61,399 bases of DNA from Gnetum montanum (GCA_015680685.1 MNCI01029685.1:19031-80429), one strand, 5' to 3'; shown: positions 42,861-55,660, numbered from the stretch's first letter. Numbers and translations: made by a program. The notes: generated by a model from the letters alone, not told the origin.

Positions 42861-45427
42861 CAGGATTAGCTAATTTTCTAGGTAAGTTACCAGCTTGAAT
42901 CTAATCAGATACAACATGTGTTAGCATTACAATATGGATTTGAGAGAGATTTTGGTTTGAAGGGGACTTGTATAAAGAGGAAACAGAGGAAGGTGAAGAA
43001 GTAGGGTTACCAACCACTAATGTGTCTAAGGGCTTTGGTAGACTACGAGGTGGGAAGAAGGGTCTTTTCTTTATTTGTGGTTTCAACCCACTAGATGGGT
43101 TAACCGATTATAGGTTAACTACCCTCGTAGCATTTCCTGCTATGGTTGTGTAGGCAATTCACCCTACATGGATGGAGCAGACGGTAGTTGTGTAGGAGAT
43201 GGAGGAGTAGGTGCAAGAACATGAGGTGCATGAGGGTAGTAGGTGGTATTCCTTCTTGGATAGGGTGATTGGTATGTTTCAAGAGGATAGTGGTGAGATT
43301 AGTAAGCAATAATATAACTAGAGGAGTCCCTTGGAGATGAAGGTTTCTAAACATAGTAACCATAGGGATTTGATTGTTGGTAAGGGTATTACTGTCTTAG
43401 AGGTGGCAATGCCCATGATTGTGGTTGCTGCCATTGCTAGTACACTTCTTAAGATTGCAGAGGAGTTCCACTTGGATAATATTGTTATGGTTGGTGGAAT
43501 TGTCAAGGATTGCTTTGTGGATAAGGCAATCTTTTGGGTGTTTGCCTTTGTGCAAGTCATGGATGCAAGGCATACACCCCAGATTCTTGTAAGTGTGATA
43601 CAATTGGGCAACATCCCTTAGGATATTCATACTAGCAAACATCACACCCACCACCATCATTTGAATTGCTATCCACAACCATCTCTATCATAATTATCTT
43701 ACCTTTATCCTTAGATTTCACACTTTCAGCTTCCTTACATCTCTGACACTCGTGCTCACCATCTTGCTTCTTGGACTCTTCAGCAATTTTTAAAATAGCT
43801 TAAAACCTATTATCCATGGAGTCCCATAATTGAGCAACCTTAGCCATGATTTTTTATTGCAATTTTTGGAATCGCAAGGTTTTCTGATTCACCACCTCAT
43901 CTCTGGCCAATTCATCCTCACTGTCACAAAATCGAACTCCTTTTTTTCAAATAGAAGGGTCTTTATTGTATTTTTTGTACTTTCACATTTTCTTAGCTCT
44001 CCCTCCTCCTTGGCTACCTACTTAATTAATTTTTGAATCTAATGGATGCTCAACTTTGTCAATCTCCCTTGGGCATAAACACCAAGGGTTTTCTTGGTTT
44101 CAGATCACAACCTATTTACGATATGGCAAACTTGATCAAGCTGAGAGTATATATGGCCAGGACACCTATGCAATAAAGAGTAGTATTAGCTAATAGAAAC
44201 ATCCAAGAGCTCATTATTTCCTTATTTTCAACTATGAATTTATTTCCTTAGATTCGATACTCAAGAGTACGTTTGATATTTGTCATTGAATAATTCCAAC
44301 ATCGTACTCCATCACTTGATTGATTCTGGTTCTAAGGATCGATACCAACTTTCTACTTCCTTTATAACTTTCCTTGGAAATAATTTCAACTTTTACCAGT
44401 CATTTTCAATATTCTACAAGCCACATGCATCTTGGAAGGCTTGGAGATGATTTTGCAAATTGGCATCATATCCTCCCTCAAACAAAGGAATATTGTTCAT
44501 ATCTAGCCTCTTTATTCTACTATCCTTCACGTGCTTAGTTGGAATCCTCACAACCTCTACAATATTTAACATGCTTTGAGTAGCAAATAGAGGTTCATTA
44601 AGGCCATGATGGTGGTGCTTACGATGTTTCCTACAAGCCCTTCTTTCTTGATGATGGGCCTCTCTAGATTGCCCACGTCTTTGGTCATGACTGTCCCAAT
44701 GGTCCCTTCTATTTTTTTGGTCCTATTGATCACCTCCATCATGGTTATTTATTATGCTACCATAATTTGAACCAAATGAAGAAGAAGATAATGAAAATGA
44801 AGGGGAAGAAGAATGGTAACTTGCTTTGCACTGATGCCTATCATCCTTCCTTTGATGCTTACGACCATGATCATGATCATGATCTCCTTTGTCCCCCTTT
44901 TCTTGAATTACTTCTCCAAATCCATTTTTTTCATTGGATCCATTTTGATCAAAACCTGGGTTATGGATTGTAGATGGTACATTCTAGTTGAGGGCTCCTT
45001 GAACAAAATCAAAGAAAGGATAATCATTAAAGAAATGATCACCTTCATCTATTGGGCTAAGTGGAGGTGGAAAGATGTTTTACCCCTTGCCCTTCATAAG
45101 TTTGTGTTGGTGCTCCAGTTGTCGATCCCTTGATCTTTTCACTTCAATGGGATGATAATCCCTTAAGTCGAGATCTCGCATCTCATATTCTCCATGGAGA
45201 TGTTGAAGCCCGTGTTGTGCTAGCATTAGTTGGAGCATGGCTGGAACAGATCGGTTAGGTGGCAACACAATGTTGCCTTCCATATCACGCCACCACATTA
45301 GTTCATCTTGATGTAAGATGAAGGTAATGTTGGGTACATACTCATTGGAATGAGCATATACCACCTGGTATTATTGAGGCACCTAAACTACCATGGGCGA
45401 AGATGGGATCCTATGAGTAGAAGACAT
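42861..45427 (-). pseudogene. gag: Degenerate gag of element D with N-terminal WRDM domain
   Basis: The start is probably MSSTHRIPSSPMVV at 45427. The N-terminal domain (45364-45080) has VVYAHSNEYVPNITFILHQD, WWRDMEGNIVLPPNRSVP and DLRDYHPIEVKRSRD, and is shared with element C. The gag core is at about 44580-44270 (NNIPLFEGGYDANLQNHLQA, WYRSLEPESIK, MLELFNDKYQTY). The zinc knuckle near 43615-43655 reads CDVC-stop-YEYPKGCC: a stop follows the second Cys and the His has become Tyr. A Pro/Ser-rich tail (43086-42960) contains KKRPFFPPRSLPKPL and VVGNPTSSPSS and leads straight into the protease, so gag and pol were probably one frame. Confidence 0.7.
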
Positions 45428-45572
45428 TTTGTATTAATAAAAAGTGTGCAATTAAGATTTAATTTAATGATAATAATAATAATTTTTATTTTTGTAGGAT
45501 TTGACTCTTCAGGTTCAAACAACGAGGTTACTAAATTTCACTAGGCTTAGATAGCACACAAAGAACTACAAT

Positions 45573-45589
45573 CTCTAGCAATAGCACCA
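45573..45589 (-). promoter_or_regulatory. tRNA-Asp primer-binding site, element D (eroded)
   Basis: CTCTAGCAATAGCACCA matches the tRNA-Asp 3' end at 11 of 17 positions. All six differences are C-to-T or G-to-A. Confidence 0.7.
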
Positions 45590-45590
45590 A

Positions 45591-46464
45591 TGATTAGTGG
45601 CAAGGTACCCCTACGTCCAACCATATGAATCACAAGTGTTCACATGCAATCCGATCAAATTCTGTAGACTATAGTTACTAAGTATACTAGAGCTAAATAG
45701 CATATGCATGTTGTTCATTTGTTATCTTCCCAGTCCCACTTGTGGAATGCAATTGTATGGTTAAGTGTAACTGAGGCATATGATTTTTATTATTATGTGT
45801 TTTTATGGAATTACTCACCTAGAACAAGAATAAAAGTAAGAGTGATTTAAAAGTAAAAGCGATTAATTGTTAAGTAAACTATAATCTAATCTATCCTAAC
45901 ACAAGTAACCATTCCCACTTCTCGAACACATCCTGAACTCCATGTAAACACTGTTGTGCTATCAAACACTAATCATTTTGGAGCTACCAAGTATCACACG
46001 TATGCTTGAAGAGGTCGTGCTTATGTAATTTAACAATTTTCTTAATTGATCAGAACTAATTGCTACATAAATAAAAAAAATGTAAATTGCACAAAATAAC
46101 AATATGTAAATGCATAAGAAATAAAATCTCAAGTGTTGCAAGGAATGGATCAAAGAGCTTGTCTTTATTGCCAACACAATGATGTGCTCAGGTACATCAA
46201 TGCTTGAATAAAGATCTGTTCACACTTAGACCTCCTACTACAGGCACTTGGAAAATATTCTAACTTTCAAATGGAAAAACTTCAAGATTTTTGCTACTTG
46301 ATTGCTAAAAACATACTCTCAATTGTGTGCTTGGACGTGGTATTTATAGACCTGGGAGTAACCCTGCTATATCGAATGTATGATATTGCATTTTGGGCTG
46401 CGATATTGCATACCTGATATCGCAACCACCCTGATATCGAAGTGATGAAAAACATGATTTATCA
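45591..46464 (-). mobile_element. 5' LTR of element D
   Basis: 874 bp, TGATTAGTGGCAAGG to TTTATCA. TATA box at 46340-46349 and AATAAA at 46164-46169. Clearly the partner of 36349-37208, with stretches of perfect match (for example around 45800-45880) between diverged parts. Confidence 0.92.
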
Positions 46465-46469
46465 AAAGT
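46465..46469. repeat. Target-site duplication AAAGT of element D (right)
   Basis: Exact partner of 36344-36348. Confidence 0.92.
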
Positions 46470-47377
46470 CATTACAATAGTTGGAAGAGTCCAAATATAA
46501 ATGGATGGACTATTCTATTCCAATGTCTATATCTTCTTTAAATCACATAATTGCATTTAAATTTTTTATTTGTTGTTTGATTAATAATACAATAATTCTA
46601 AAGTCATTGTTACATAAGAATTTTTAATGATGCCCTCATGAGTTAAATCTTTCAACACAAACTATACAATATAATGGATAAGAAATAAAGGAACAAATAA
46701 TATAATAAGAAGAAATGAATGAATAAACTAATGAAGTCATTACAATAGTTGGAAGACTCCAAATATAAATGAATGAACTATTCTATTCCAAGTATCTCTG
46801 TCTTCTTTAAATTTTGCAATAATTATTTGATTAATAATAGAACATTTCTAGGATCATCGTTACATAAGAATTTTCAACATGCCTTCATGAGTTGATTATT
46901 TCAACACAAACTATATAATACAATGGATAATAAATGAATGAACAAACAATATAATGATAGGAAATGAATGAATATACCAATAAAAGTCATTATAATAGTT
47001 GGAAGAGTCCAAATATAAATGAATAGACCTTTCTATCCCAAGTGTCTCTGTCTTCTTTAAAGCACATAATTGCATTTAAATTTTAAATTAGTTTTTTGAT
47101 TAATAATAGAACATTTTTAGAGTCATCATTACATAATAATTTTCAACAATGCTTTCATTAGTTGAATCTTTCAACATAAACTATGCAATACAATGGATAA
47201 GAATGAAATGAACAAATAATACAATAGTAAGAAATAAATGAATAAACAAATGAAAGTCATTACAATATTCTGAAGAGTAAAAATATAAATGCATATACTA
47301 TTTTATTCCAAGTGTCTATGTCTTTTTTAAAGTATATAATTGCATTTAAATTTTTTATTGGTTACTTGATTAATAAT
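46470..47377. repeat. 270-bp satellite array, right part
   Basis: It starts with the last 39 bases of the split monomer. Further monomers begin at 46509 (268 bp), 46777 (250 bp, with a deletion near GCACATAATTGC), 47027 (270 bp) and 47297, which is cut after 81 bases by an LTR at 47378. With the left part this gives a little over six monomers. Confidence 0.92.
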
Positions 47378-47649
47378 TGATGAGTGGTGGGTACCCCTAT
47401 GCCCAACCATACGAATTGCAAGCATTTATGCATGATCTAGTCAAATTCTGTGGATGGGACTAGTTGTGGCATCTAGATTGTTAAGCATTGATCATAGGAC
47501 ATTGTCTTCCCACTTGGACAAGTGGTAGTTTTTTCATGTATGGTTTAGTCTAAAGTGAGGCATGTGATAATTGATGTTGTTAGGCCCTAATTACTCCTAG
47601 CAATAAGCATAATTGAGAATGAAATTTAATCCTAAGTTCAAGTAATGAT
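47378..47649 (-). mobile_element. LTR fragment of the element B type
   Basis: It starts TGATGAGTGGTGGGTACCCC inside a satellite monomer and follows the first about 270 bases of the LTR at 6286 closely (TTAAGCATTGATCATAGGA in both). It is then cut by the LTR of element E. The remainder of this element is not found in the window. Confidence 0.8.
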
Positions 47650-48500
47650 CGATGAGTGGTGTGGTATCTCTATGCCCAACCATATGAATCCCTAAGGCAT
47701 TTATGTGCAATTTGGTTGAATTCCATGGACTTAAGTTCTCCAATGTTCAATTTCCTCTAGGAAGTGAGATGGATGTTGAGAACGTTCATTGTCTTCCCAA
47801 TTACACTTGTGAAGCTCATGGGTATGGTTTAAGTGTAATCAAGGTATATGATTTTTATTATTTTATATTTTATAGATTTGATCACCTACAACAATAATGA
47901 AAGGTAAAGTAATTTAATGTCTAATTATTCTAAGGTGTAACTAGCCTAACACAAGTAACTATTCCACTTTCCTAAACACATATAGTACTATTGGGCTACC
48001 AAATGTTAAGCATTGCTGGGTTACCAAGCACTCTATGTATGCTCGAAGTGGTTATGCTAGTGTTCAATAACAACTGAAAATAAATTACTTAATAAAATGC
48101 ATTAAGATAAAGTGCTTAAATAATAAATGCATAAAAGAAATATTAATATATTCTTAGTCCTGCAAGGATAATCAAAAGGGCTCATCTTTATTTCCATCAC
48201 ATTGTTGTGCTCAGGTGCATCAATTTTCAAACAAAGATCCATACACACTTAGACTCCTACTATAGGCACTTAGAAAATATTCTAACTCTAGGAAAAATAA
48301 ACTAGAAAAGCTTGCTACTCTAACAACAAAAGTATGAAAAATTGATCTAAAACTGACACAAATTGGGAGCCTAGGTGCTATGTTTATAGGTCAATGTATA
48401 CCCCCCAACGTCAGATACCTAACTTCACATCAAGGCCCTAATGTCGCATACTCAACATCGTAGCCCCAATGTTGCAACAAAAGGACAACATGTTTTATCA
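47650..48500 (-). mobile_element. 3' LTR of element E
   Basis: The left end reads CGATGAGTGGTG, so the usual first T is C. The right end is TTTTATCA before the polypurine tract. AATAAA at 48187-48192 and an eroded TATA box near 48381 on the minus strand. U3 repeats are of the ATGTCGCA/ACATCGTA type, probably decayed CGATATCG units. Confidence 0.8.
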
Positions 48501-48518
48501 TACCCCCATGACTAAATG
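48501..48518 (-). other. Polypurine tract of element E
   Basis: Minus strand: CATTTAGTCATGGGGGTA, then the LTR. This is the clearest match to the internal motifs in B, C, D and E. Confidence 0.75.
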
Positions 48519-50489
48519 AAAACTCTTGCTTTAGTGTAGAAGAGGAGGAGCAAGTTTATTACAAAATATTGGGTAGGTATGGGATTATTGACTGACATAC
48601 AAATTGACTAAGATGGAATAGACAAACTCTGAGTGCCCAACTATACAAATTTACAATCTTTTCAAAATTGGGTGTTCATGACAAGAGAAGGGAACACCAT
48701 GGAGAAAACTAACATCCAATGCCTTTTGATAGCTGAAGAGTGAGCAAGAAGATTCAATGATCATAAACAATCCTCGTCAAAAAGTGTGGCTGCAACATCC
48801 TTGGTGAAGATAGTCCTACTTCTAGTCCATGCTACCCATTGCAATCACAACAAAATCAGGAATTAGTATGCAATGTGTTACACATAGCTGGTAAGTACCT
48901 TATCTTGTTGGTGCTTACACTCAGCTAGATTGTGATTATGGTGGATTGATTCCTTAATAGTCTTAGTAGGAAGGTTGAAAAATAGGGTAAAATAGATAAG
49001 AAATCCATTAAATTTGAAAAATTTCAACACAAGGAAATATTTGAAGAGGGTAGAAGAATTCACAACAATAAAAAGGAAAGTTCACTGAAAATAGTTGTGA
49101 AGATATGCATAACTGGATGTCATTGATGGGTTAAACATAAGAATTTGATTGTAAAAGTGTCTAGGGTAAAGAACTTAACTAACCCAACCAAAAGATATGC
49201 AAGTAGATCCTCCTCGAAGCAAGCACAGGCCTTTTATTGCCCTTGCATAACTTCAAACCAAGGAGTCTATGGGCTCTATGGATGATTAATGGTTACAAAA
49301 GGTTAAGTACAAAAACCCAAAAAATACAACCTAAGAATTTCAACACATCAAACCAGGACATCGAACCAAAACATGAAATCGACAATGAGGTGAGACATGG
49401 AAAGCATAGGCAAATAAGAGAGAGTGTGGACTAGAGTTCTTGATTAAGGTCAAATGAAGTCCCTTGTGGATTTTATGGTTAAATGACTTGATAGGATTCA
49501 TCAGTAGTCTAGACCAAAACCAACCACGTTCAGTGACATCGCATCACCATTCTAAGACCAGTCCACCCCTTGAGACACAAGAGTACTTCCACAAAACAAC
49601 CACCATTCCTTATTAGAGAAGAAAAGAGAAGTAGAAAGTGAGAAAGGGCCTTAATTAGAGGATTCTAATTCCATAACCAATGCTTGTAGCCCTTTTATTT
49701 TGTCTAAGGGATTTACTTTGAATTCTCATCATTTTTTTAATGAAAACCACACCATGCAAAGACATATGCATTCATTTTGATATATGCATTTATTTTGTCC
49801 AAGCGGTGTGCTTTGAATTCCCATTGTTTTTTTTTTCTTCTTCTTCTTCTTTTTTGAAATGGGAACCACACCATGCAAGGACTTATTCAACTTCCTTTAC
49901 TAGGTAATACGAAATGGTAAGAAGTCCATGAAAACACACATGCACCAAAGCAAGCAGAAAGGCACAAATAATACTAACTCCCATTGATGTCACACCCTAT
50001 TCAAACCTTTGAATCCTTCCCAATTCTAAAAACTACCAAAGTCACAAGTTTTTTATAGTTTTATTAATGAAAAAGGGACTGCACATTTCTAGAACAAGGA
50101 AAACCATAGAGTTTGTGAATGGGTGGATGTTGTGGACTCATTGTTTGTTGCATGAAAAAAAAACCATGTCTTACTCATTCGTAATGAAATTCAAAGCTAG
50201 AATCCAGACACCAAGAATCAAATAACTGAATAGTACATACCACCATCAAGCAACGCATTACCACTATGCCTGACACCTATTAACAAAAAGTTAGAAAATC
50301 ACACCAAAATAAAATGAAATAAAATATAAAAGAAAGTGTAAAATATTCGAGAATTAATAAATGTGCTAATGATAGTGTAAAAAAAATTAGAAAATATTAA
50401 TAATAGAAAAACAAAAAGATGTAAAATAAAGAATGTGTAAAATAAAAAGATAAAAACTGAGGAGCCACTTATATGATTAGCATGAATAG
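48519..50489 (-). other. Untranslated block of element E
   Basis: No credible frame. It aligns by eye with 37227-39238 over its full length, including the hairpin (49196-49249), two CCACACCATGCAA copies (about 49746 and 49867) and a T-rich/CTT run near 49830-49853. Confidence 0.6.
49196..49249 (-). other. Conserved hairpin in the untranslated block (element E copy)
   Basis: TATGCAAG (49196-49203) and CTTGCATA (49242-49249): arms identical to those in B and D, with a diverged loop. Confidence 0.6.
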
Positions 50490-53400
50490 CCATCTCCCCC
50501 ACAACTAAGTTGAAAGGAGGGGATCCAAAATATTGATCATGGTTGTCCATTTGATGAGGCATTTGTTGTATGCGCTAGCTTATACTCATGGAAATGTTTG
50601 ATTTGTTGGATGTTGACCAACTATTTCTTATTTGGGCTTTCAAGTTTATAGATCATCATGACCTCAACAAAAAAGGTTTCACAAATGATGTAAGATCCTT
50701 TCCAAAACATTCAAAACTTAGTTTGTTGAGGTAAGTATGTGGGGTTCTAGTAGAGAACCTTATCTTCTAGTTGAAATTTGACTTTCTTGATTTTGAGGTC
50801 ATGGCACTTTTTGTTGTAGGCCTTGTGCAACTTGTTAGAAGATAGGTCTACCAATAGATTTTCATCTAGCAAGTTGAGATTCATTAGTCTAGGGCTACCA
50901 ATAGATTTTCATCTAGCAAGTTGAGATTCATTAGTCTTTTCTTTTAGGCTAGACTTAAGTCAAGATCTAGGTCATAGGCTATTGAAAGTGTATGAAGCTT
51001 GGATTGGATAGGAAGTGTTGGTAATTTTCCGTACACAAGCTCATAGGGAGAGTATCCTATAAGAAGTTTCCATGTCGAGTGGTAGGCCCAAAGGGCATTG
51101 TTAAGTTTTGTGCCCTAGTCTTTCCTATATTTGCTAACAGTTCTTGTTAGAATCCTTGTGATTTCCCTATAAGTAACCTTAGCTTGACCATTAACTTGGG
51201 AATGGTAAGGTGTTGTGAGTTTATGTTTAACCCCCAAGGATTGCATGAGCTTTTGAAAAGTAATGATCGTAAAGTGAGTTCCATTATCATAATTTAATGC
51301 ATGTGGCATACCAAACCTATTTACAACATTTTGTTGTACAAACTGAGCAACAATAGAATATGTACAATTGATGATGATTACTACTTCTACCCATTTCGTA
51401 CAATAGTCAACAGCAATTATGATGTACAGCTTTCCATTTGACATGGGAATGATGGAACCCATGAAATCAATGCCTCAAATGTTGAAGGGTTCTAATGATT
51501 GAATTCATCATTAAGGTTCCTTCATTCAAGTGGTCATTCCACCATCTCTTTGGCATTATTCACAAGATCGGATGTAGTGGTGAGCATCCCTAAAGATTAT
51601 TTGCAAACAGTACCCTGCCATTAGGATTTTAATGATTATACATCTCCTAACATAGTGTTGTCCACAAGGACCTTTGTGAGCATCTTAGAGAACACGCAAT
51701 TGATCAACATTAGGAACACACCATTGAACTAGGCCATTGACACACATCTTGTAAATGTTTTCATTGATTTCCATGAAGTGTTTTACCTAGTGAAGGAACT
51801 GCTATTTCTTTTGGTGGTCCAATCCTTGTGGCATCTCTTAAGTAAGAAGATAGGTGAGAATGCCATCATACCATTTAGGCTCATTAGGCAACTATTTAGT
51901 TATAGCCCCAACCAATAGGAGTTTGTCAAGAAATATATCAGATAGTGGGCTTTCTTCCTCTTTTTTGTCCCATCGCAACCAAGACAAGTGGTCAATGACC
52001 ACATTCTCAGTGCCCTTTGGATCTACTATTGTAAGATAAAATTCCTGCAAGATCACCAACTATTGTATGGCATGGGGGCTTACTATTTTCTTGTTCATCA
52101 ATAAGTATATGGAACTATGGTTTATGTACATAAAAATCTTGTATCCAAGCACATAGTGCTTGAACTTTTCTAGAGTAGACACCACTACCATCAGAGTTTT
52201 TTTTATAGTAGTGTAGTTCAATTGTGCATCCATAATGTTTTGGCTAGTGCAATGGATGTAATATGGACATTTCTTGTCATCCATATGCATAAGCATGGCT
52301 CCCAAAGCATAATTTGATCGATCCATCATGACATGTAATGGTCTGGACCAATTAGGTGCTTGTAAAATTGGTGGTTCCACAAGTTTTTCTTTTAACTATT
52401 GAAATGCTTTTTCACATTCCTTGATCTAGACAAATGGAGCATCTTTCTTTGTCAACTCCACCAATGGTTTCATGATCTTAGAGAAATATTCTATGAATCG
52501 CCAATAGTAGTTAGTATGTCCAAGAAATGACCAAACATCTTTAATGGTTTTTGGTAGCGGGTTATTCCTTAGATGACCTTTATTTTCTCAGGGTCTAACT
52601 CAATTTCTACTTTTGATATCTTGTGCCCCAACACAATGCCTTCCTGGATCATTAGATGACTCTTTTACCAGTTAAGCCACAAGTTGGGTTTAACACATCA
52701 TCTTAGCACTTTCTCAAGGTGGCCCAGGGCTTGCTCAAATGTAGCTCCATATGTGGAGAAGTCATCCATGAAGACTTCTACACCACTATCGATCTGCTAT
52801 TGAAAATACTTAGAACTAGACATTCAAATGTGGCAAGGGCATTACATAGACCAAATGGTATCTTACAATATGCAAAATTCCCCTAAGAACTTGTGAATGT
52901 GGTTTTTGCTTAGTCCTTTAGTGCAATTTGAATTTGGTTATAACCACTATAACCATCGAGAAAAATATAGTAGCAATGCCCAGATATTATGTTCAACACC
53001 TGATCAAAAAATGGCAATGAAAAATGATCTTTGAATGTTGCCATATTCAACAGCCAAGGATTGATGCAGACCTGCCACTTGCCACCTTTCTTTGACACAA
53101 TCACAAGTGAACTAACCCACTCACTATCCACAATGGGATAGATGAACCTTACCTTGAGTAGTTGTTCAATTTTCTCTTTGACAATCTACTTCAACTTGGC
53201 ATCCAATCACCTTTGAGGCTATCTTTTTGGCTTCATGGATGGATCTATGTAGATGCGATGTTGGCATATCCTAGGATCAATCTTTGCGACTTCAGGATAG
53301 GACCAAGCAAAAGCTGGTGACCATTTTTCAACCACTTTAAATAGCATATTTTTTTTGCTCTGGAGCAAGATTTGCATTGATTATAACTGGCTTCTTATTT

Positions 53401-54110
53401 TTTAGAAACACATATTCCATTCCAGTGGGTAGCATTTTTAGTTCAAGGGACTCTTGCTTGAAATTTTCAGAAATTTCCAATTGTTCCAAGTATGTATCAT
53501 CATTTGTATCATCAAAGAGTTGGTGATGAACTTACTCAAGTTTATTCATGCCTACAACATATGCATACATCAAGCTCTCAGTTGGTTCTATGCAAAGTGT
53601 GCTACTCTTGGAATTAGCGGTTAGCCACTAGATGCCCTCTTGTTTTGTGGTTGTTGTGTATAGACGCCTTTGAGTTTTTGCTTCAAGTGCACACTACTTG
53701 TATGCATAGATAGATGCTTACTTCATGGCATCTTGTATCATTGTACGTGATGCATGGAACTCTCTTCTTCTCGATCATTACTAATGCATTTTCTTTTGAT
53801 ATTTCTAGGGAAAGATCTCTTATGCCCATTTTTACATCATTGATGCTAAGCCATTCCCTTTCTATAATGATTGGAAAGTCCCCTTTGTAGTTCTTCACTT
53901 TGATCACTAGAAAATTAGCAGGATAAGACCACCCACAAATAGTGATCACAATGTCTTCTACCAATCCTAGTAGAATAATGATGGATTGGTCTGCTAATTC
54001 TAATATGATGTTGTTTTTCTTAAGAGGAGGTAGGTCCCATGCAATGTGCATCTCATGAGAAATAAAATTGACTCTGGAACTTGATTCGAGAAGAGGTTTG
54101 CATGATTTAT
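50490..54110 (-). pseudogene. pol: Degenerate pol of element E
   Basis: The protease region 54051-53683 has LVEDIVITICGWSYPANFLV, but the Asp of the active site appears as Glu (LLESSSRVNF near 54095). RT has WVSSLVIVSKKGGKWQVCIN and FLDGYSGYNQIQIA (53131-52910) and the active-site segment VEVFMDDFSTYG (about 52757-52779). RNase H at 52380-52060 has MDRSNYALGAMLMHMDDKK. Integrase 51462-51115 has VDYCTKWVE and DNGTHF, but the third acidic residue is Lys (NGQAKVTYREI). The C-terminal part to 50490 includes a 47-bp tandem duplication. Many stops and shifts. Confidence 0.8.
50849..50937. repeat. 47-bp tandem duplication in the integrase C-terminal region
   Basis: TACCAATAGATTTTCATCTA and the bases after it repeat at 50849 and 50896. 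The two copies are identical over at least 42 bases, so this is recent relative to the element's other damage. Confidence 0.93.
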
Positions 54111-54791
54111 TTTCAATGATCTACAAATAGATGAGAGGACTTCCAAGATCAACTAATTTCCTAGGAAGGTTTCCAGCATAGATCCAATCAGATATTGTGT
54201 AAGTAAGGTATTATAGTATGGATCCAAGGTGATATTTGGATTGAAGGGGGCCCAAAGGTATTTGGTACAAAGGAAGATGGACTTACAGGGTCACCAACTA
54301 TAGGTGTAATTGAGGGCTTAGGTGGACTATAGGATCGAAAGAAAGGTCTTTTCTTTGATTGAGTCTCCAACCCACTTGGTTGATAAACCAATTGTAGATT
54401 AATGGCCCTCGTAGCATTGTGTTGTTATAGTTGGGCTAGTAACTCACACTGCATAGATGGAGCAAGTGGTAGCTGTCAGACTGGAGGAGCATGCATAAGG
54501 ATAGGAGGAGGATAAGGATAGGAGGTGGTATCCCTTCTTTTATGTGGAGAATGGGATTGATAATAATCAAAAGGATGGTAGTGATATTGGAAGGTAGAAA
54601 CATGACTAGAGGAGTCACATGGAGATAATGGTTGCTAAACATAGTACCCATATGTATCAGGCTTTCAATAAGGGTATTTCTACCTTGGTGGTGCCAACAC
54701 CCATGATTGTGGATACTACCACTATTGATATTGCTTATAGGGTTACAATGGAGCTTCACTTGGATAATACTATTGTTGTTGATAGAACTGC
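54111..54791 (-). pseudogene. gag: C-terminal gag fragment of element E
   Basis: It contains the tail motif SKKRPFFRSYSPPKPS and IVGDPVSPSSF (54391-54230), then the Gln/Pro/Thr-rich part upstream. The frame is cut by the LTR of element F before the zinc knuckle. Counterpart in D: about 43550-42900. Confidence 0.6.
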
Positions 54792-55659
54792 TGATGAGTC
54801 ATGAATTTGTTGGCTGCAATATCATAGCCATGATATCATGTATGCGATATCACATACGCGATATCACGTTACCAATATCACAACCTAGACGCGATATTAT
54901 AGCCTGTCTTCTCATCTATAAATAAGAAGTAGGAAGATCTGGTATGAGCCTTTTGATTTTTTAGGAAGTTTAAGTTTTCAATAGTTTTTAGTACATCAGT
55001 TTTTTTCCTCTCAACCCTTTCTCCTAGTGCATGCCTACAGTGTGATGATTGTAATTGTACGACATCCTTATTTGAGTGTGACGTACTTGGACACACACAT
55101 GATCAGCAATAAAGATTTAGATTACTTCATCATTGCAGCATCCACTTAGCTTAATTATTTAATTGTTATTGTTATTTATTAATTTCTTAGTTAATATCTC
55201 TCTACCCTTATCTCTTAGTAACACAGAATGAGTACGACTTAATCACGAGCATTTAAGTGTGACTACTTGGTAACCCAGTAGCATACTTAGGCCATGCGCT
55301 TGGTAATCCCAATGGTAGTTGTGCATGAGGTCCTAGATGTGTACGGATGATTAAGGAATGAATGCTCATCGCACTTAGGCTAGTTTAGATTCTCTCTCAC
55401 CCTCTCCTTCCTAGCTTAGTTAATATTATTTCCCATCATACTCAGGAGTAGCATTAGTGTAGGAACACATCATACACCTCACTCTAGACTAAACCATACA
55501 TGACAAAGCTAATACTAGTCTAGGTGGGAAGATAACAAACTACAATCTACAAGTAATAGTCTAGATACCACAACTAGCTTGTCTATGGAGTTCGACCGGA
55601 TTGTGAGTGAAACACTCGTATTTGTATGGTTGAGTGTAGGGGTACCTCGCCACTCATCA
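54792..55659 (+). mobile_element. 5' LTR of element F
   Basis: TGATGAGTCATG to CACTCATCA. The TATA box CTATAAATAAG is at 54916-54926 and AATAAAG at 55108-55114. Upstream of the TATA box are GATATC palindromes (54832-54837, 54846-54851, 54860-54865) and further near-copies. A TGACGTAC motif near 55079 lies just before the polyadenylation signal. Confidence 0.88.
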
Positions 55660-55660
55660 T

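Larger units (their letters stand above)
36349..46464 (-). mobile_element. Element D: full-length Athila/Tat-like gag-pol retrotransposon
   Basis: 10,116 bp, bounded by TG/CA ends and a perfect AAAGT duplication. It holds 5' LTR 45591-46464, primer site, gag, pol, untranslated block, polypurine tract and 3' LTR 36349-37208, all on the minus strand. It lies inside one monomer of the 270-bp satellite, so it is younger than the array. The LTRs are clearly alike but differ by many substitutions, and the coding region is broken. It lacks the extra ORF seen in A and C. Confidence 0.92.
47650..54791 (-). mobile_element. Element E: Athila/Tat-like element, 5' part lost
   Basis: 3' LTR 47650-48500, polypurine tract, untranslated block, pol and the last part of gag, all on the minus strand. 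It is then cut at 54791 by element F, which points the other way. No gag start, primer site or 5' LTR follows in the window. It is close kin of element D: both share the block order, the doubled CCACACCATGCAA segment and the LTR start TGATAAA. Confidence 0.85.

Noticed and set aside
35578-47377. CRISPR-like array
   Set aside because: The repeats are head-to-tail 270-bp monomers without spacers, in plant nuclear DNA; this is a satellite.
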